This document shows positions 9,194 to 17,059 of a stretch of DNA of 64,000 nucleotides, one piece after another. The first letter of the stretch is position 1. Every line of letters begins with the position of its first letter. This DNA comes from DSNY01 sp040752195. GTDB taxonomy: Bacteria; Pseudomonadota; Gammaproteobacteria; Burkholderiales; Burkholderiaceae_F. The notes beneath the pieces were generated by a model that had not been told where the DNA came from, did no database searches, and worked only from the letters and a program-made list of their open reading frames with translations. Made by a program: the position numbers and the translations under genes. Location: NCBI GenBank assembly GCA_040752195.1, contig JBFMFC010000005.1:62001-126000 (forward strand), given 5' to 3'.

Positions 9194-10243
9194 ATGAACG
9201 ACATCGAAGACGCGATCCGCGCGCGCCGCCGCCGCTGGCTCGTCACCGGCGCGGCGGGTTTCATCGGCTCGCACCTGCTCGAAGCGTTGCTGCGCCTGGA
9301 GCAGGACGTCGTCGGGCTCGACAACTTCTCGACCGGCCATCGCCGCAATCTCGACGAGGTGCGCGCAGCGGTCGGAGAAGCCGCGTGGGCGCGCCACCGT
9401 TTCATCGAAGGCGACATCGTCGATCCTGTTACCTGCCGCGCCGCGTGCGAAGGCGTGGACATCGTTCTGCACGAGGCAGCGCTCGGGTCGGTGCCGCGTT
9501 CGATCGAAAACCCGCTCGCCACGCACGCGGCCAACGCGACCGGGTTCATCAACATGCTCGTCGCGGCACGCGACGCCGGCGCGCGCTTCGTCTATGCGGC
9601 GTCGAGTTCGACCTACGGCGACCATCCGGCGCTGCCGAAGGTCGAGGACGTCATCGGCCGGCCGTTGTCGCCGTACGCCGTGACCAAGTACCTGAACGAG
9701 CTGTACGCGGACGTCTTTGCGCGCTGCTATGGCATGCAGACGGTCGGGCTGCGCTACTTCAACGTGTTCGGCGCGCGGCAGGATCCGGAGGGGCCGTACG
9801 CAGCCGTGATCCCGCGCTGGGCGCGCGCGATGCTCCGTGGCGAGGCGTGCACGATCAACGGCGACGGCGAAACCTCGCGTGACTTCTGCTACGTTGCCAA
9901 CGCCGTCCAGGTCAACCTGCGCGCCGCGCTCGTCGACGATCCGGACGCGCTGAATCAGGTCTACAACGTCGCGGTGGGCGGCCGCACGACGCTGAAGGAG
10001 TTGCACGCATGGATGGGCGAGCTGCTGCGCGAACGCCGGCCGCGCTTGCGGGTGGCCGCACCCGTCTACGCGTCGTTCCGTGCCGGTGACGTGCGTCACT
10101 CTCAGGCCGACATCGGCAAGGCGCGCCGACTGCTCGGGTATGCGCCGACGCACGACGTCCGCGCCGGTCTGGCCGACGCGATGGACTGGTATGTGCATCG
10201 CTTCGACCCCGGCCGCAGCGGGCGGGTCGCCGCTTCTGACTGA
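9194..10243 (+). CDS. tviC: UDP-N-acetylglucosamine(uronate) 4-epimerase (TviC/WbpP type)
   Basis: A 349-residue extended short-chain dehydrogenase/reductase. The NAD motif GAAGFIG is at residues 19-25; a Ser cluster (AASSSTYGDHPALPK) and the catalytic Tyr161/Lys165 pair (SPYAVTK) follow. A basic leader (RARRRRW) precedes the Rossmann fold, and GLRYFNVFGARQDP is typical of the WbpP/TviC group of C4-epimerases acting on N-acetylated UDP-hexoses or their uronates. The ATG at 9194 is 5 bases beyond the dehydrogenase stop, so the two form one operon. The tviB-tviC pair makes the Vi-antigen precursor in Salmonella; here the polymer itself is unknown. Confidence 0.85.
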   Translation: MNDIEDAIRARRRRWLVTGAAGFIGSHLLEALLRLEQDVVGLDNFSTGHRRNLDEVRAAVGEAAWARHRFIEGDIVDPVTCRAACEGVDIVLHEAALGSVPRSIENPLATHAANATGFINMLVAARDAGARFVYAASSSTYGDHPALPKVEDVIGRPLSPYAVTKYLNELYADVFARCYGMQTVGLRYFNVFGARQDPEGPYAAVIPRWARAMLRGEACTINGDGETSRDFCYVANAVQVNLRAALVDDPDALNQVYNVAVGGRTTLKELHAWMGELLRERRPRLRVAAPVYASFRAGDVRHSQADIGKARRLLGYAPTHDVRAGLADAMDWYVHRFDPGRSGRVAASD

Positions 10244-10262
10244 GGTTTCGAGACCACCGCGT

Positions 10263-11093
10263 ATGACGAGCGCGATGGTCGGCACGCGCTGCGCGGTGCA
10301 TCGGGGCCGGCGAGGGAACGCGCTCGCGCTCGCGACCCTGCTGCTCGCCGTCCTTTCCGCCGGTCCGGTGCCGGCAGCCCACGGGCAGACCGCTGCGCAG
10401 ACGATCGCGCGCGTCAAGAGCGCGGTCGTCGCGGTCGGCACGTTCCAGCGCACGCGCGCGCCGCAGTTCCGTTTCCTGGGTACCGGATTCGCCGTCGCCG
10501 ACGGTTCGCTGGTCGCCACGAACGCGCACGTGCTACCCGAGGTGGTCGATGCCGGCAATGACCCGGAGTCGCTGGCGATCCTTCTACCCGGCCCTGACGC
10601 GCAGCGAGCGCAGGTGCGAACGGTCGCGCGCGCGGCGCGCGACGACCGGCACGACTTGGCGCTGTTGAGAGTCGGCGGGCTGCCGCTGCCCGCACTCGTC
10701 GTGCGCGACTCGGCGGCGGTGGCGGAGGGCGATCAGTTCCTTTTCACGGGCTTCCCGATCGGAAGTGCGCTCGGCCCGTATCCGGCGACGCACCGCGCGA
10801 TGGTCTCCTCGATCACGCCGATCGCGCTCCCGCCGGCCAACGCGCAGCAGCTCGACCCGAAGGTCGTGCGGCGCTTGCAGGCGGGGTCGTACGCGGTGTT
10901 CCAGCTCGACGCCACCGCCTATCCCGGTAACAGCGGCAGCCCGCTGTTCGATGCCGCCACCGGCGAAGTCGTCGGCGTGATCAACATGGTCTTCGTCAAA
11001 GGCACGAAGGAAGCGGCGCTGGCGCAACCCTCGGGTATCACCTATGCGATCCCGTCACGGCATCTGCTGCAGCTGCTGCGCGCGACCCGCTGA
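10263..11093 (+). CDS. Exported trypsin-like serine protease
   Basis: A 276-residue protein with a signal peptide (hydrophobic stretch about residues 20-38, probable cleavage after AHG) and a trypsin-fold peptidase domain. The catalytic triad is visible: His89 in TNAHVL, Asp131 in RHDLALL and Ser224 in PGNSGSPLFD. There is no PDZ domain, unlike DegP/HtrA. The start at 10263 lies 19 bases after the epimerase stop; ATG 10275 is an alternative. Its place within the exopolysaccharide operon suggests a periplasmic or envelope role in maturing or clearing secreted proteins, but this is inference from position only. Confidence 0.8.
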   Translation: MTSAMVGTRCAVHRGRRGNALALATLLLAVLSAGPVPAAHGQTAAQTIARVKSAVVAVGTFQRTRAPQFRFLGTGFAVADGSLVATNAHVLPEVVDAGNDPESLAILLPGPDAQRAQVRTVARAARDDRHDLALLRVGGLPLPALVVRDSAAVAEGDQFLFTGFPIGSALGPYPATHRAMVSSITPIALPPANAQQLDPKVVRRLQAGSYAVFQLDATAYPGNSGSPLFDAATGEVVGVINMVFVKGTKEAALAQPSGITYAIPSRHLLQLLRATR

Positions 11094-11129
11094 CGCCGGC
11101 CGCTCGCGGTTTGGCGTGCGCCCGCTGCG

Positions 11130-11882
11130 ATGAGCTTCGTCGCGGCGTTGAAAGCGACCTTCAAGGCGCTGGTGCTGCCGCCGGCTGGCCCGCTGCTGCT
11201 CGCGCTTGTCGGTCTGGCCTTCTGGCGCATGCGGCCGCGGCTCGCGCGCGTGCTCGTAGCGGTCGGCGTCGGTGTGCTGCTGCTGTTCTCACTGCCGATC
11301 GTCTCGTCCGCGCTGCGGCTGGCGGCGAGTGATACGAGGGTGCTCGATCCCGCCGCGGCGCGCGAGGCGCAGGCGATCGTGATCCTCAGCGGCGGGCTGC
11401 GTCGCGCCGCGCCCGAGTACGGCGGCGACACGCTCGGGCGTCTGGCGCTCGAACGCACGCGCTACGGTGCCAAGGTCGCGCGCGAAACGGGCCTGCCCGT
11501 CCTGGTGACCGGTGGCGCTTACGGGCCGACCCGTCCCGAGGCGCACGTCATGCGCGACGTACTCGAACGCGAGTACGGCGTGCCCGTCCGCTGGGTCGAG
11601 GATCGCGCGCGCACCACGCGCGAAAACGCGCGGTTCACCGCGCAGCTGCTGCGGCCGCTCGGCGTCGAGCGCGTCGTCCTGGTCGTCCACGCGTTCGATG
11701 TGCGGCGTGCACGCCTTGAGTTCGAGAGAGCCGGCCTGAGCGTGGTGCCCGCGCCGACGATGATCCCGCGTTTGGCGGTTGCTGGTGCCGCCGACTTTCT
11801 GCCGAGCGCGGAGGCGCTGCAGTCTTCCTACTACGCGCTGTACGAGCTGTTCGGGTACGCGGGCGTGCGGCTGGGCCTTTGA
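11130..11882 (+). CDS. YdcF/SanA-family (DUF218) membrane protein
   Basis: A 250-residue protein with two N-terminal hydrophobic helices (about residues 15-35 and 38-58) and a DUF218 domain: AQAIVILSGG, then LALERTRYGAKVARETGLPVLVTGG, then RTTRENARFTAQLL and VLVVHAFDVRRARLEF. Members of this family (SanA, ElyC, YdcF) are linked to envelope integrity and lipid-carrier metabolism, but the biochemical activity is not settled. It follows the protease gene by 36 bases and probably ends the exopolysaccharide operon; the next gene, lexA, is on the other strand. Confidence 0.8.
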   Translation: MSFVAALKATFKALVLPPAGPLLLALVGLAFWRMRPRLARVLVAVGVGVLLLFSLPIVSSALRLAASDTRVLDPAAAREAQAIVILSGGLRRAAPEYGGDTLGRLALERTRYGAKVARETGLPVLVTGGAYGPTRPEAHVMRDVLEREYGVPVRWVEDRARTTRENARFTAQLLRPLGVERVVLVVHAFDVRRARLEFERAGLSVVPAPTMIPRLAVAGAADFLPSAEALQSSYYALYELFGYAGVRLGL

Positions 11883-11908
11883 CTCATCCGCGTCAACGAG
11901 CTGCCACG

Positions 11909-12571
11909 CTACAACGAAGGTCGGATCACGCCGACGGCCAGTCCTTCGATCGCAAACGGATCGCGTCTGAGGTCGACGGTAATCGGCGCGAAGTCCGGGT
12001 TCTCGGCGATCAGCTCGGCTTTCGCGCCCCTGAGTTTCAGCCGCTTGACGGTGACCTCGTCGCCGAGTCGCGCGACGACGATCTGGCCCGACTGTGCCCG
12101 TTCCTGCTTGTGCACGGCCAGCCAGTCGCCGTCCAGGATGCCCGCGTCGCGCATGCTCATGCCGCGCACTTCGAGCAGATAGTCGGCGCGTGGCCTGAAC
12201 AGCAAAGGATCGACCGCCGGACGCCTGACGACGTTTTCCTGCGCGAGGATGGGACTGCCGGCGGCGACTTTACCGATCAGCGGCAGGCCCGCGGGCAGGC
12301 CAAGCTCATGCGCGGCTTCCTTCAGCGCGCGCACGGTTTCCGTGACGGCCCCCTTGAGCCGGATCCCGCGCGACGTGCCGGGCAAAAGTTCGATCAATCC
12401 CTTTTTCTGCAGCGCCTGCAGATGCTGCTCGGCCGCGTTCAGCGAGCGGAAGCCGAACGCGTCGGCAATCTCTTCGCGCGTCGGCGGCGCCCCGCTTTCC
12501 ACAAGCGCTCGGCGGACGAAGTCGAGGATCTCGGCCTGTCGGGGAGTGAGGACGGAGGTCTCTTTGCTCAT
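11909..12571 (-). CDS. lexA: LexA, SOS-response repressor and self-cleaving protease
   Basis: A 220-residue LexA. The N-terminal winged helix (LTPRQAEILDFVRRAL to LEKKGL-like LQKKGLIEL) binds SOS boxes. The C-terminal S24 peptidase domain has the cleavage site Ala104-Gly105 (KVAAGSP), the nucleophile Ser139 (VRGMSMRDAG) and the general base Lys176 (VTVKRL). On DNA damage RecA filaments trigger self-cleavage and release of the regulon. An SOS box 30 bases upstream indicates autoregulation. recA is not in the window. Confidence 0.97.
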   Translation of the reverse strand: MSKETSVLTPRQAEILDFVRRALVESGAPPTREEIADAFGFRSLNAAEQHLQALQKKGLIELLPGTSRGIRLKGAVTETVRALKEAAHELGLPAGLPLIGKVAAGSPILAQENVVRRPAVDPLLFRPRADYLLEVRGMSMRDAGILDGDWLAVHKQERAQSGQIVVARLGDEVTVKRLKLRGAKAELIAENPDFAPITVDLRRDPFAIEGLAVGVIRPSL

Positions 12572-12600
12572 CGTTCGAGTCGTTCCTGCCAGTCGGCCAA

Positions 12601-12620
12601 TACTGGCAATGTATACAGCC
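12601..12620 (-). promoter_or_regulatory. LexA operator (SOS box) upstream of lexA
   Basis: CTG at 12603-12605 and CAG at 12616-12618 are separated by exactly 10 mostly A/T bases (GCAATGTATA), matching the CTG-N10-CAG operator known from E. coli and Betaproteobacteria. It sits 30 bases before the lexA start codon, where a repressor would block its promoter. The lipoprotein gene on the other strand starts 176 bases away, so control of that gene too is possible but unproven. Confidence 0.85.
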
Positions 12621-12643
12621 GTGGTGCGATTGGCAAGGAGGCC

Positions 12644-12678
12644 GCCGCCGCCGGCCCGCTTCGAGCGCCGGCGGCGGC
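12644..12678. repeat. 12-bp perfect inverted repeat between lexA and the beta-helix lipoprotein gene
   Basis: GCCGCCGCCGGC (12644-12655) is the exact reverse complement of positions 12667-12678, with an 11-base loop. No T-run follows on either strand, so it is not a standard intrinsic terminator. It could insulate the divergent promoters or simply be a G/C-rich palindrome. Confidence 0.5.
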
Positions 12679-12795
12679 GCTTGCGCCCTCGAACGCGCGA
12701 TGCTGGCGAAGCGAGGCGGTCAGACCGAGCTCATCTGTTCGATCGAACGTCTCGGCGTGAAGGCGCGCGAGCCGACGGACAAGATAATCCGGAAC

Positions 12796-14484
12796 ATGCG
12801 TCGCGGACCCCATCGTCTTCTGCCAGTGGTCGCCGTTTGGGCGATCCTGGGAACGCTTGCGCTCGGCTCCTGCGGCGGGGGCGACGCACCCGCGGCGACG
12901 CCGCCGCCTTCCTCGCCGCCACCGCCTTCTTCGCCGCCGCCGTCCGTCCCGGACACGGCTGCACCGAGCGTGCCGGTGAATGTCTCCGCGACGGCGATGT
13001 CGTCGGTGTCGATCCGTGTGACCTGGAGTGCCGCAACCGACAACGTGGGCGTGGCCGGCTATCGGATCTTCCGCGACGGCAACCAGATCGGATCCGCGAC
13101 GGCGACGACCTACGACGATTCGGGGTTGACCCCCGGGACGACGTATCGCTACGAAGTGGCCGCGTTCGACGCGGCCGGCAACGTGTCGGCGCGTTCGACA
13201 TCGGCCTCGGCGGGCACGCACGCGGCCGGCGGTCGCGTCATCGGCGCGGGCCCGAGCGACTATCTGGCAAAGGTGCGCGCGCTGCAGCCCGGGGACACGC
13301 TGATGCTGGCGCCGGGCACCTACGATGATCCGAACGACGTACCGGGGCTGCCGGTGTTCAACCTGAACGGGACGCCGTCGCAGCCGATCACGATCACCGG
13401 TCCGGATAGCGGCGCGCGCCCGGTGTTGCTCGGGCGATCGACGCACAACACGATCCGTTTTTCGAATGCGAGCTACGTGATCGTGCGGAACCTCGATGTC
13501 GACGGACGCAATCTCGGCGGCTTCGGTGTCGCCGTGCAGGGGCTCGCGCACCACATCACGATCGAGGGGTTGCGCATTCGCGGCGTCGGCGGCGCACAGC
13601 AGATCGTCGGCATCTCGACGACGGGGTCCCCGACGTGGAACTGGGTGATCCGCCGCAACGTGATCGAGGGCGCAGGGACCGGGATGTACCTGGGCAACTC
13701 GACCGGCGGCAGTCCGTTCGTCGCCGGCGTCATCGAGAACAATCTGATCGTCGATACGATCGGCTACAACGTCCAGGTCAAGCATCAGGTGCCGTGGACG
13801 AACGTCCCCGCGGGCATGCCGACCGGCAGGACGACCACGATCATCCGCAACAACGTCTTCGTCAAGCGAAGCGACTTCGTCTCGTCGGACGGCCCCCGCC
13901 CGAACCTGCTGGTCGGCGACCAGCCATCGAGCGGGCCCGGCTCGGAGAACGGTTTCGAGATCTACGGCAACTTCTTCTATCAGAACCCGACCGAGGCGTT
14001 GTTCCAGGGCGAGGGCAACATCGCCTTCTACGGCAACGTGATGGTCAACGACGGCGGCAGCGCGGTGAACATCCAGCCGCACAATGGCGTCGTTCGCAAC
14101 GTGCGGGTCTTCGGCAACACGATCGTTGCCGCGGGAAGCGGGATCAGAATCAGTGGGGGTGCCGGCTACACGCAGCACGTGACGGGCAATGCGGTGTTCG
14201 CGGCGACACCGATCAGCGGCGGCACGCAGGCTGCCAACACCACCGGCTCGTATGGAAGCGCCTCGACCTTCCTGAACAACCCGACGGGCGCGTTGGGCCA
14301 GCTCGACCTGTTTCCAAAGCCGGGCGCCCTGCGCGGCACGGCGCCCGATACGTCTTCGATCATGGGCTTTGCTGCGTGGGACCGCGACTTCAACGGTGCA
14401 CCGCGCGACTGGTCCTTCCGCGGCGCGTATTCGGGTGAAGGGGTCAACCCCGGCTGGATGCCGAAACTCGAGGTCAAGCCTTAG
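12796..14484 (+). CDS. Lipoprotein with fibronectin type III and right-handed beta-helix domains
   Basis: A 562-residue predicted lipoprotein with lipobox LGSC (Cys26), then a Pro/Ser-rich linker (about 30-55), one fibronectin type III domain (about 58-140; PSVPVNVSA to YRYEVAAFDAAGNVS), and a long parallel beta-helix of the pectate-lyase/Chondroitinase-B type (from about 150; LQPGDTLMLAPGTY, then repeating IRNN, IENN and GNT turns). Such helices usually bind, cleave or epimerise acidic polysaccharides. I cannot place a catalytic residue. ATG 12796 is preferred to ATG 12700 because only it puts the signal peptide at the N-terminus. It has no PEP-CTERM sorting tail. A uronate-type EPS locus lies just upstream, so an EPS-modifying role is plausible. 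Confidence 0.72.
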   Translation: MRRGPHRLLPVVAVWAILGTLALGSCGGGDAPAATPPPSSPPPPSSPPPSVPDTAAPSVPVNVSATAMSSVSIRVTWSAATDNVGVAGYRIFRDGNQIGSATATTYDDSGLTPGTTYRYEVAAFDAAGNVSARSTSASAGTHAAGGRVIGAGPSDYLAKVRALQPGDTLMLAPGTYDDPNDVPGLPVFNLNGTPSQPITITGPDSGARPVLLGRSTHNTIRFSNASYVIVRNLDVDGRNLGGFGVAVQGLAHHITIEGLRIRGVGGAQQIVGISTTGSPTWNWVIRRNVIEGAGTGMYLGNSTGGSPFVAGVIENNLIVDTIGYNVQVKHQVPWTNVPAGMPTGRTTTIIRNNVFVKRSDFVSSDGPRPNLLVGDQPSSGPGSENGFEIYGNFFYQNPTEALFQGEGNIAFYGNVMVNDGGSAVNIQPHNGVVRNVRVFGNTIVAAGSGIRISGGAGYTQHVTGNAVFAATPISGGTQAANTTGSYGSASTFLNNPTGALGQLDLFPKPGALRGTAPDTSSIMGFAAWDRDFNGAPRDWSFRGAYSGEGVNPGWMPKLEVKP

Positions 14485-14813
14485 CCGACCCTGCTTTGGA
14501 CCTCGGAACGCCTGGTTGTTATCGATGAGCGCCGTGATAGACTGCGCCCACATTCGGAGTTGGGCCGGTGTCCGCTTGATGTGCGCATGTTTGCGCTGCG
14601 CGGCGCCGGCGAACGTTGATCGGATCGTCCCGGTGTCGGAACGTCCGCACTGCACGTAGCAGGCATTCCAGAACAACAGCCTGCGCTGCGCGGGCCACGC
14701 ACACGGGTTCTTCGATTTCCGTTCGGTGATGGCCGGACGCTGCCGAGCCGACGCGCCGGATGCGCCGGACGCGCAAGGCGGCGGACAAACCTCGATCTTT
14801 CGCGATCGGAGCG
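14485..14813. other. Gene-free stretch before scpB with a possible promoter
   Basis: About 330 bases with no supportable gene on either strand. The only signal I see is a weak promoter-like pair for scpB-rluB: TTGTTA at 14516-14521 and TAGACT at 14538-14543, with a 16-base spacer. It would leave a 5' untranslated region of about 270 bases, which is long, so I give it little weight. Confidence 0.35.
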
Positions 14814-15449
14814 ATGAACACACAAGAGGCGAAGGTCGTCCTCGAGACGGCGCTGTTGACGGCGGAGCGGCCTCTGCCGATGGCCGAGTTGCGCAAGCTG
14901 TTCGCTGACGAATTGAACGCAGACACGGTGCGCGTACTGCTCGACGAGTTGCGGCGCGACTGGAGCGAACGCGGTATCGAACTGGTGACGGTGGCGTCCG
15001 GTTGGCGTTTCCAGAGCCGGCCGTCGATGCGCGTCTATCTTGACCGCCTGAATCCGGAAAAGCCGCCGAAGTACTCGCGCGCCGTGCTCGAAACGCTTGC
15101 GATCATCGCCTACCGCCAGCCGGTCACACGCGGCGACATCGAGGAGATCCGCGGCGTGACGGTTTCGCCGCAGGTCCTCAAGACGCTCGAGGAGCGGGGT
15201 TGGGTCGAAGTGATCGGCCATCGTGAGGCGCCCGGGCGTCCGGCCCTGTTCGCGACGACGCGCGCTTTCCTCGACGACCTCGGTCTGCGCTCGCTCGACG
15301 AACTGCCGCCGCTGGACGCCGGCGGCAGTGCGGTCGCCGCCGGCTTCGAACTGCAGTTCGCCGCCGCCGGGGCCTCGTTGTCCGAGGCCGAAGCGCCTTC
15401 ACTTCCGCTCGCGCCTGCCGAAGCTGAACCGGCGCACGCCCCTTCCTGA
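14814..15449 (+). CDS. scpB: Segregation and condensation protein B
   Basis: A 211-residue ScpB: two winged-helix domains (EAKVVLETALLTAERPLPMAEL; then KYSRAVLETLAIIAYRQPVT and RGWVEVIGHREAPGRPALFATT), the most conserved part of the family, followed by an Ala/Glu-rich tail of about 45 residues. It binds ScpA and SMC to form the bacterial condensin that organises chromosomes. ATG 14814 is chosen because the domain begins right after it and a GGAG-like site (GGAGCG) lies just upstream; an earlier in-frame start at 14760 would add a basic leader. No scpA is present nearby, so it must be encoded elsewhere. rluB follows 16 bases later. Confidence 0.92.
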   Translation: MNTQEAKVVLETALLTAERPLPMAELRKLFADELNADTVRVLLDELRRDWSERGIELVTVASGWRFQSRPSMRVYLDRLNPEKPPKYSRAVLETLAIIAYRQPVTRGDIEEIRGVTVSPQVLKTLEERGWVEVIGHREAPGRPALFATTRAFLDDLGLRSLDELPPLDAGGSAVAAGFELQFAAAGASLSEAEAPSLPLAPAEAEPAHAPS

Positions 15450-15465
15450 TCGATTCGATTCCGCC

Positions 15466-16818
15466 ATGAACCACGCCGCACAGTCACCCGAACAAGACTC
15501 GACGACTCCGACCGCCGAGGTCGAGCCAGCGGCGCAACCGCGTGCCGCGGACGACTCGCGGATCGAGTCCGAGCAGTCGGGCGTCACCGGGACGGAGCCT
15601 CCCGACATCGCGACATCCGGCGGCGCGGAAGGCGAAGAGCGCCGTCCGCGCGGGCCGCATGGGCGCCGCCGGCGTGGCCGGGGACGCGGCCAGGGCCCGT
15701 CGCTCGCGACGCCACGTACCGAAGAGCCTGCGCGCGACGCCGCGCCGACGGACGAGGCGCCTGCGGCGTTGCTGGCCAGCGACGGCGACGAGATCAATCC
15801 CGCCGCCATGCCGCCTTCGCCGTTGCCGCGCGAGCTGCTCGAACGTGGCCGCCGGGCCGCCAAGCAGGCCTTGGCCGCGCAGTCGGACAAGCTGCACAAG
15901 GTGCTCGCCGATGCGGGCATCGGTTCGCGCCGCGATATGGAGGAACTCATCATCGCGGGCCGCGTGTCGGTCAACGGCCAGCCCGCGCATATCGGCCAGC
16001 GCGTGTTGCCGACCGATCAGGTGCGCGTCAATGGCAAGCCGCTGGTGCGCAGGCAACCCGGCAAGCCGCCGCGCGTGCTGCTGTATCACAAGCCGGCCGG
16101 CGAGATCGTTTCGCAGGACGACCCGGACAAGCGCCCGACCGTCTTCGACAAGCTGCCCAAGGTCTCCGGGGGCCGGTGGGTCGCGGTCGGTCGGCTCGAC
16201 TTCAATACCGAGGGGTTGCTGCTGTTTACGACTTCGGGCGAGCTCGCCAACCGCCTGATGCACCCGCGCTATGAGGTCGAGCGCGAGTACGCCGTGCGCG
16301 TGCTGGGCGAACTGACCGACGAGCAGAAAGGGCGCCTGCTCGCGGGAGTGCAACTGGGCGACGGAACGGCCGCGTTCTCCAAGCTCGAAGAGGCGGGGGG
16401 CCAAGGCGCGAACCGGTGGTATCGCGTCGTTATCGCCGAGGGGCGCAACCGCGAGGTGCGGCGCATGTTCGAGGCGGTCGGTCTCGAAGTCAGCCGTCTG
16501 ATCCGCATCCGCTACGGCGCAATCCAGCTTCCGCGCTCGCTCGCGCGCGGCCGCTACCAGGAGCTTTCGCCCGAGTGGGTCCAGGCCTGGATGCACGATC
16601 TCGGGATCGACTCGGAGGAACTGCGGGGCAAGTCCGCCGGCGGCGGCCAGCGGCCGCAGGGCCAGCGCAAGAACAACAAGGACCGGCAGGGGCCGCGTCA
16701 ACCGGATCCATTGACGAGCACCGTGAGCTACATCGCGTCCGGCGGCTTGGGCGGGCACCGCGCCGGCACGGGCCCCCATCAACGCTTCCGCCGCCCCAAG
16801 TCGTCGCGGGGTTTCTGA
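15466..16818 (+). CDS. rluB: 23S rRNA pseudouridine(2605) synthase RluB
   Basis: A 450-residue RsuA/RluB-type pseudouridine synthase. It has an S4 RNA-binding domain (LHKVLADAGIGSRRDMEELI) from about residue 143 and a catalytic domain with the active Asp in GRLDFNTEGLLL and the motif EGRNREVRRMFEAVG. The long N-terminal arm (about 140 residues, acidic and then Arg-rich) and a Gly/Gln/Lys-rich tail are unstructured and make it much longer than the E. coli enzyme of roughly 290 residues; such arms are frequent in Burkholderiales. ATG 15466 follows scpB by 16 bases, the usual scpB-rluB pairing. Confidence 0.92.
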   Translation: MNHAAQSPEQDSTTPTAEVEPAAQPRAADDSRIESEQSGVTGTEPPDIATSGGAEGEERRPRGPHGRRRRGRGRGQGPSLATPRTEEPARDAAPTDEAPAALLASDGDEINPAAMPPSPLPRELLERGRRAAKQALAAQSDKLHKVLADAGIGSRRDMEELIIAGRVSVNGQPAHIGQRVLPTDQVRVNGKPLVRRQPGKPPRVLLYHKPAGEIVSQDDPDKRPTVFDKLPKVSGGRWVAVGRLDFNTEGLLLFTTSGELANRLMHPRYEVEREYAVRVLGELTDEQKGRLLAGVQLGDGTAAFSKLEEAGGQGANRWYRVVIAEGRNREVRRMFEAVGLEVSRLIRIRYGAIQLPRSLARGRYQELSPEWVQAWMHDLGIDSEELRGKSAGGGQRPQGQRKNNKDRQGPRQPDPLTSTVSYIASGGLGGHRAGTGPHQRFRRPKSSRGF

Positions 16819-16842
16819 CCTCGCCCGATTCGGGCTAAGCCC

Positions 16843-16871
16843 TTGTTCCGACAAGGCCTGACCCCTATAAT
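16843..16871 (+). promoter_or_regulatory. Sigma-70 promoter of the rimP-nusA-infB operon
   Basis: A perfect -10 box TATAAT (16866-16871) lies 17 bases after TTGTTC (16843-16848), which shares the TTG of the -35 consensus. It is the best promoter match I found in the window. It lies 25 bases after the rluB stop and about 190 bases before the rimP start, so the transcript carries a long structured leader. Confidence 0.75.
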
Positions 16872-16877
16872 GCGCCG

Positions 16878-17000
16878 TTACCGAAGGGCTCGCGTCGGAA
16901 CTTGATCGGGCGCCCATCGGCTGCACGCCGCGCCGGTCCTTGGTGTGCAGGCCTATTGAATTGCGAGGATGGGCTTTCGGGCCCATTTTTTTTTGGTTTT
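16878..17000 (+). ncRNA. rimP leader RNA (attenuator-like 5' leader)
   Basis: The transcript from the TATAAT promoter contains a hairpin formed by CTGCAC (16921-16926) and GTGCAG (16945-16950), then a classical terminator hairpin. A structured leader with a premature terminator before rimP-nusA is known in proteobacteria (Rfam family 'rimP', from memory). Its probable job is to adjust nusA operon expression through transcription termination, perhaps sensed by NusA itself. Exact ends are estimates. Confidence 0.55.
16969..16994 (+). terminator. Rho-independent terminator/attenuator in the rimP leader
   Basis: ATGGGC (16969-16974) pairs with GCCCAT (16981-16986) around a TTTCGG loop, and the stem runs directly into nine T residues (16986-16994). 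It lies downstream of the TATAAT promoter and upstream of rimP, so it must be read through for the essential operon to be expressed; this points to attenuation rather than the end of a transcript. Confidence 0.8.
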
Positions 17001-17059
17001 TGCCGGACTCGGCGCAAGTCGAAGCGCGGTCGGTCTTGCCGGTCGCCGGAGCGTTTGTT

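Noticed and set aside
12796..14484. The beta-helix lipoprotein as a PEP-CTERM substrate
   Set aside because: The C-terminus lacks a PEP motif, a membrane helix and a basic tail; it has a lipobox instead.
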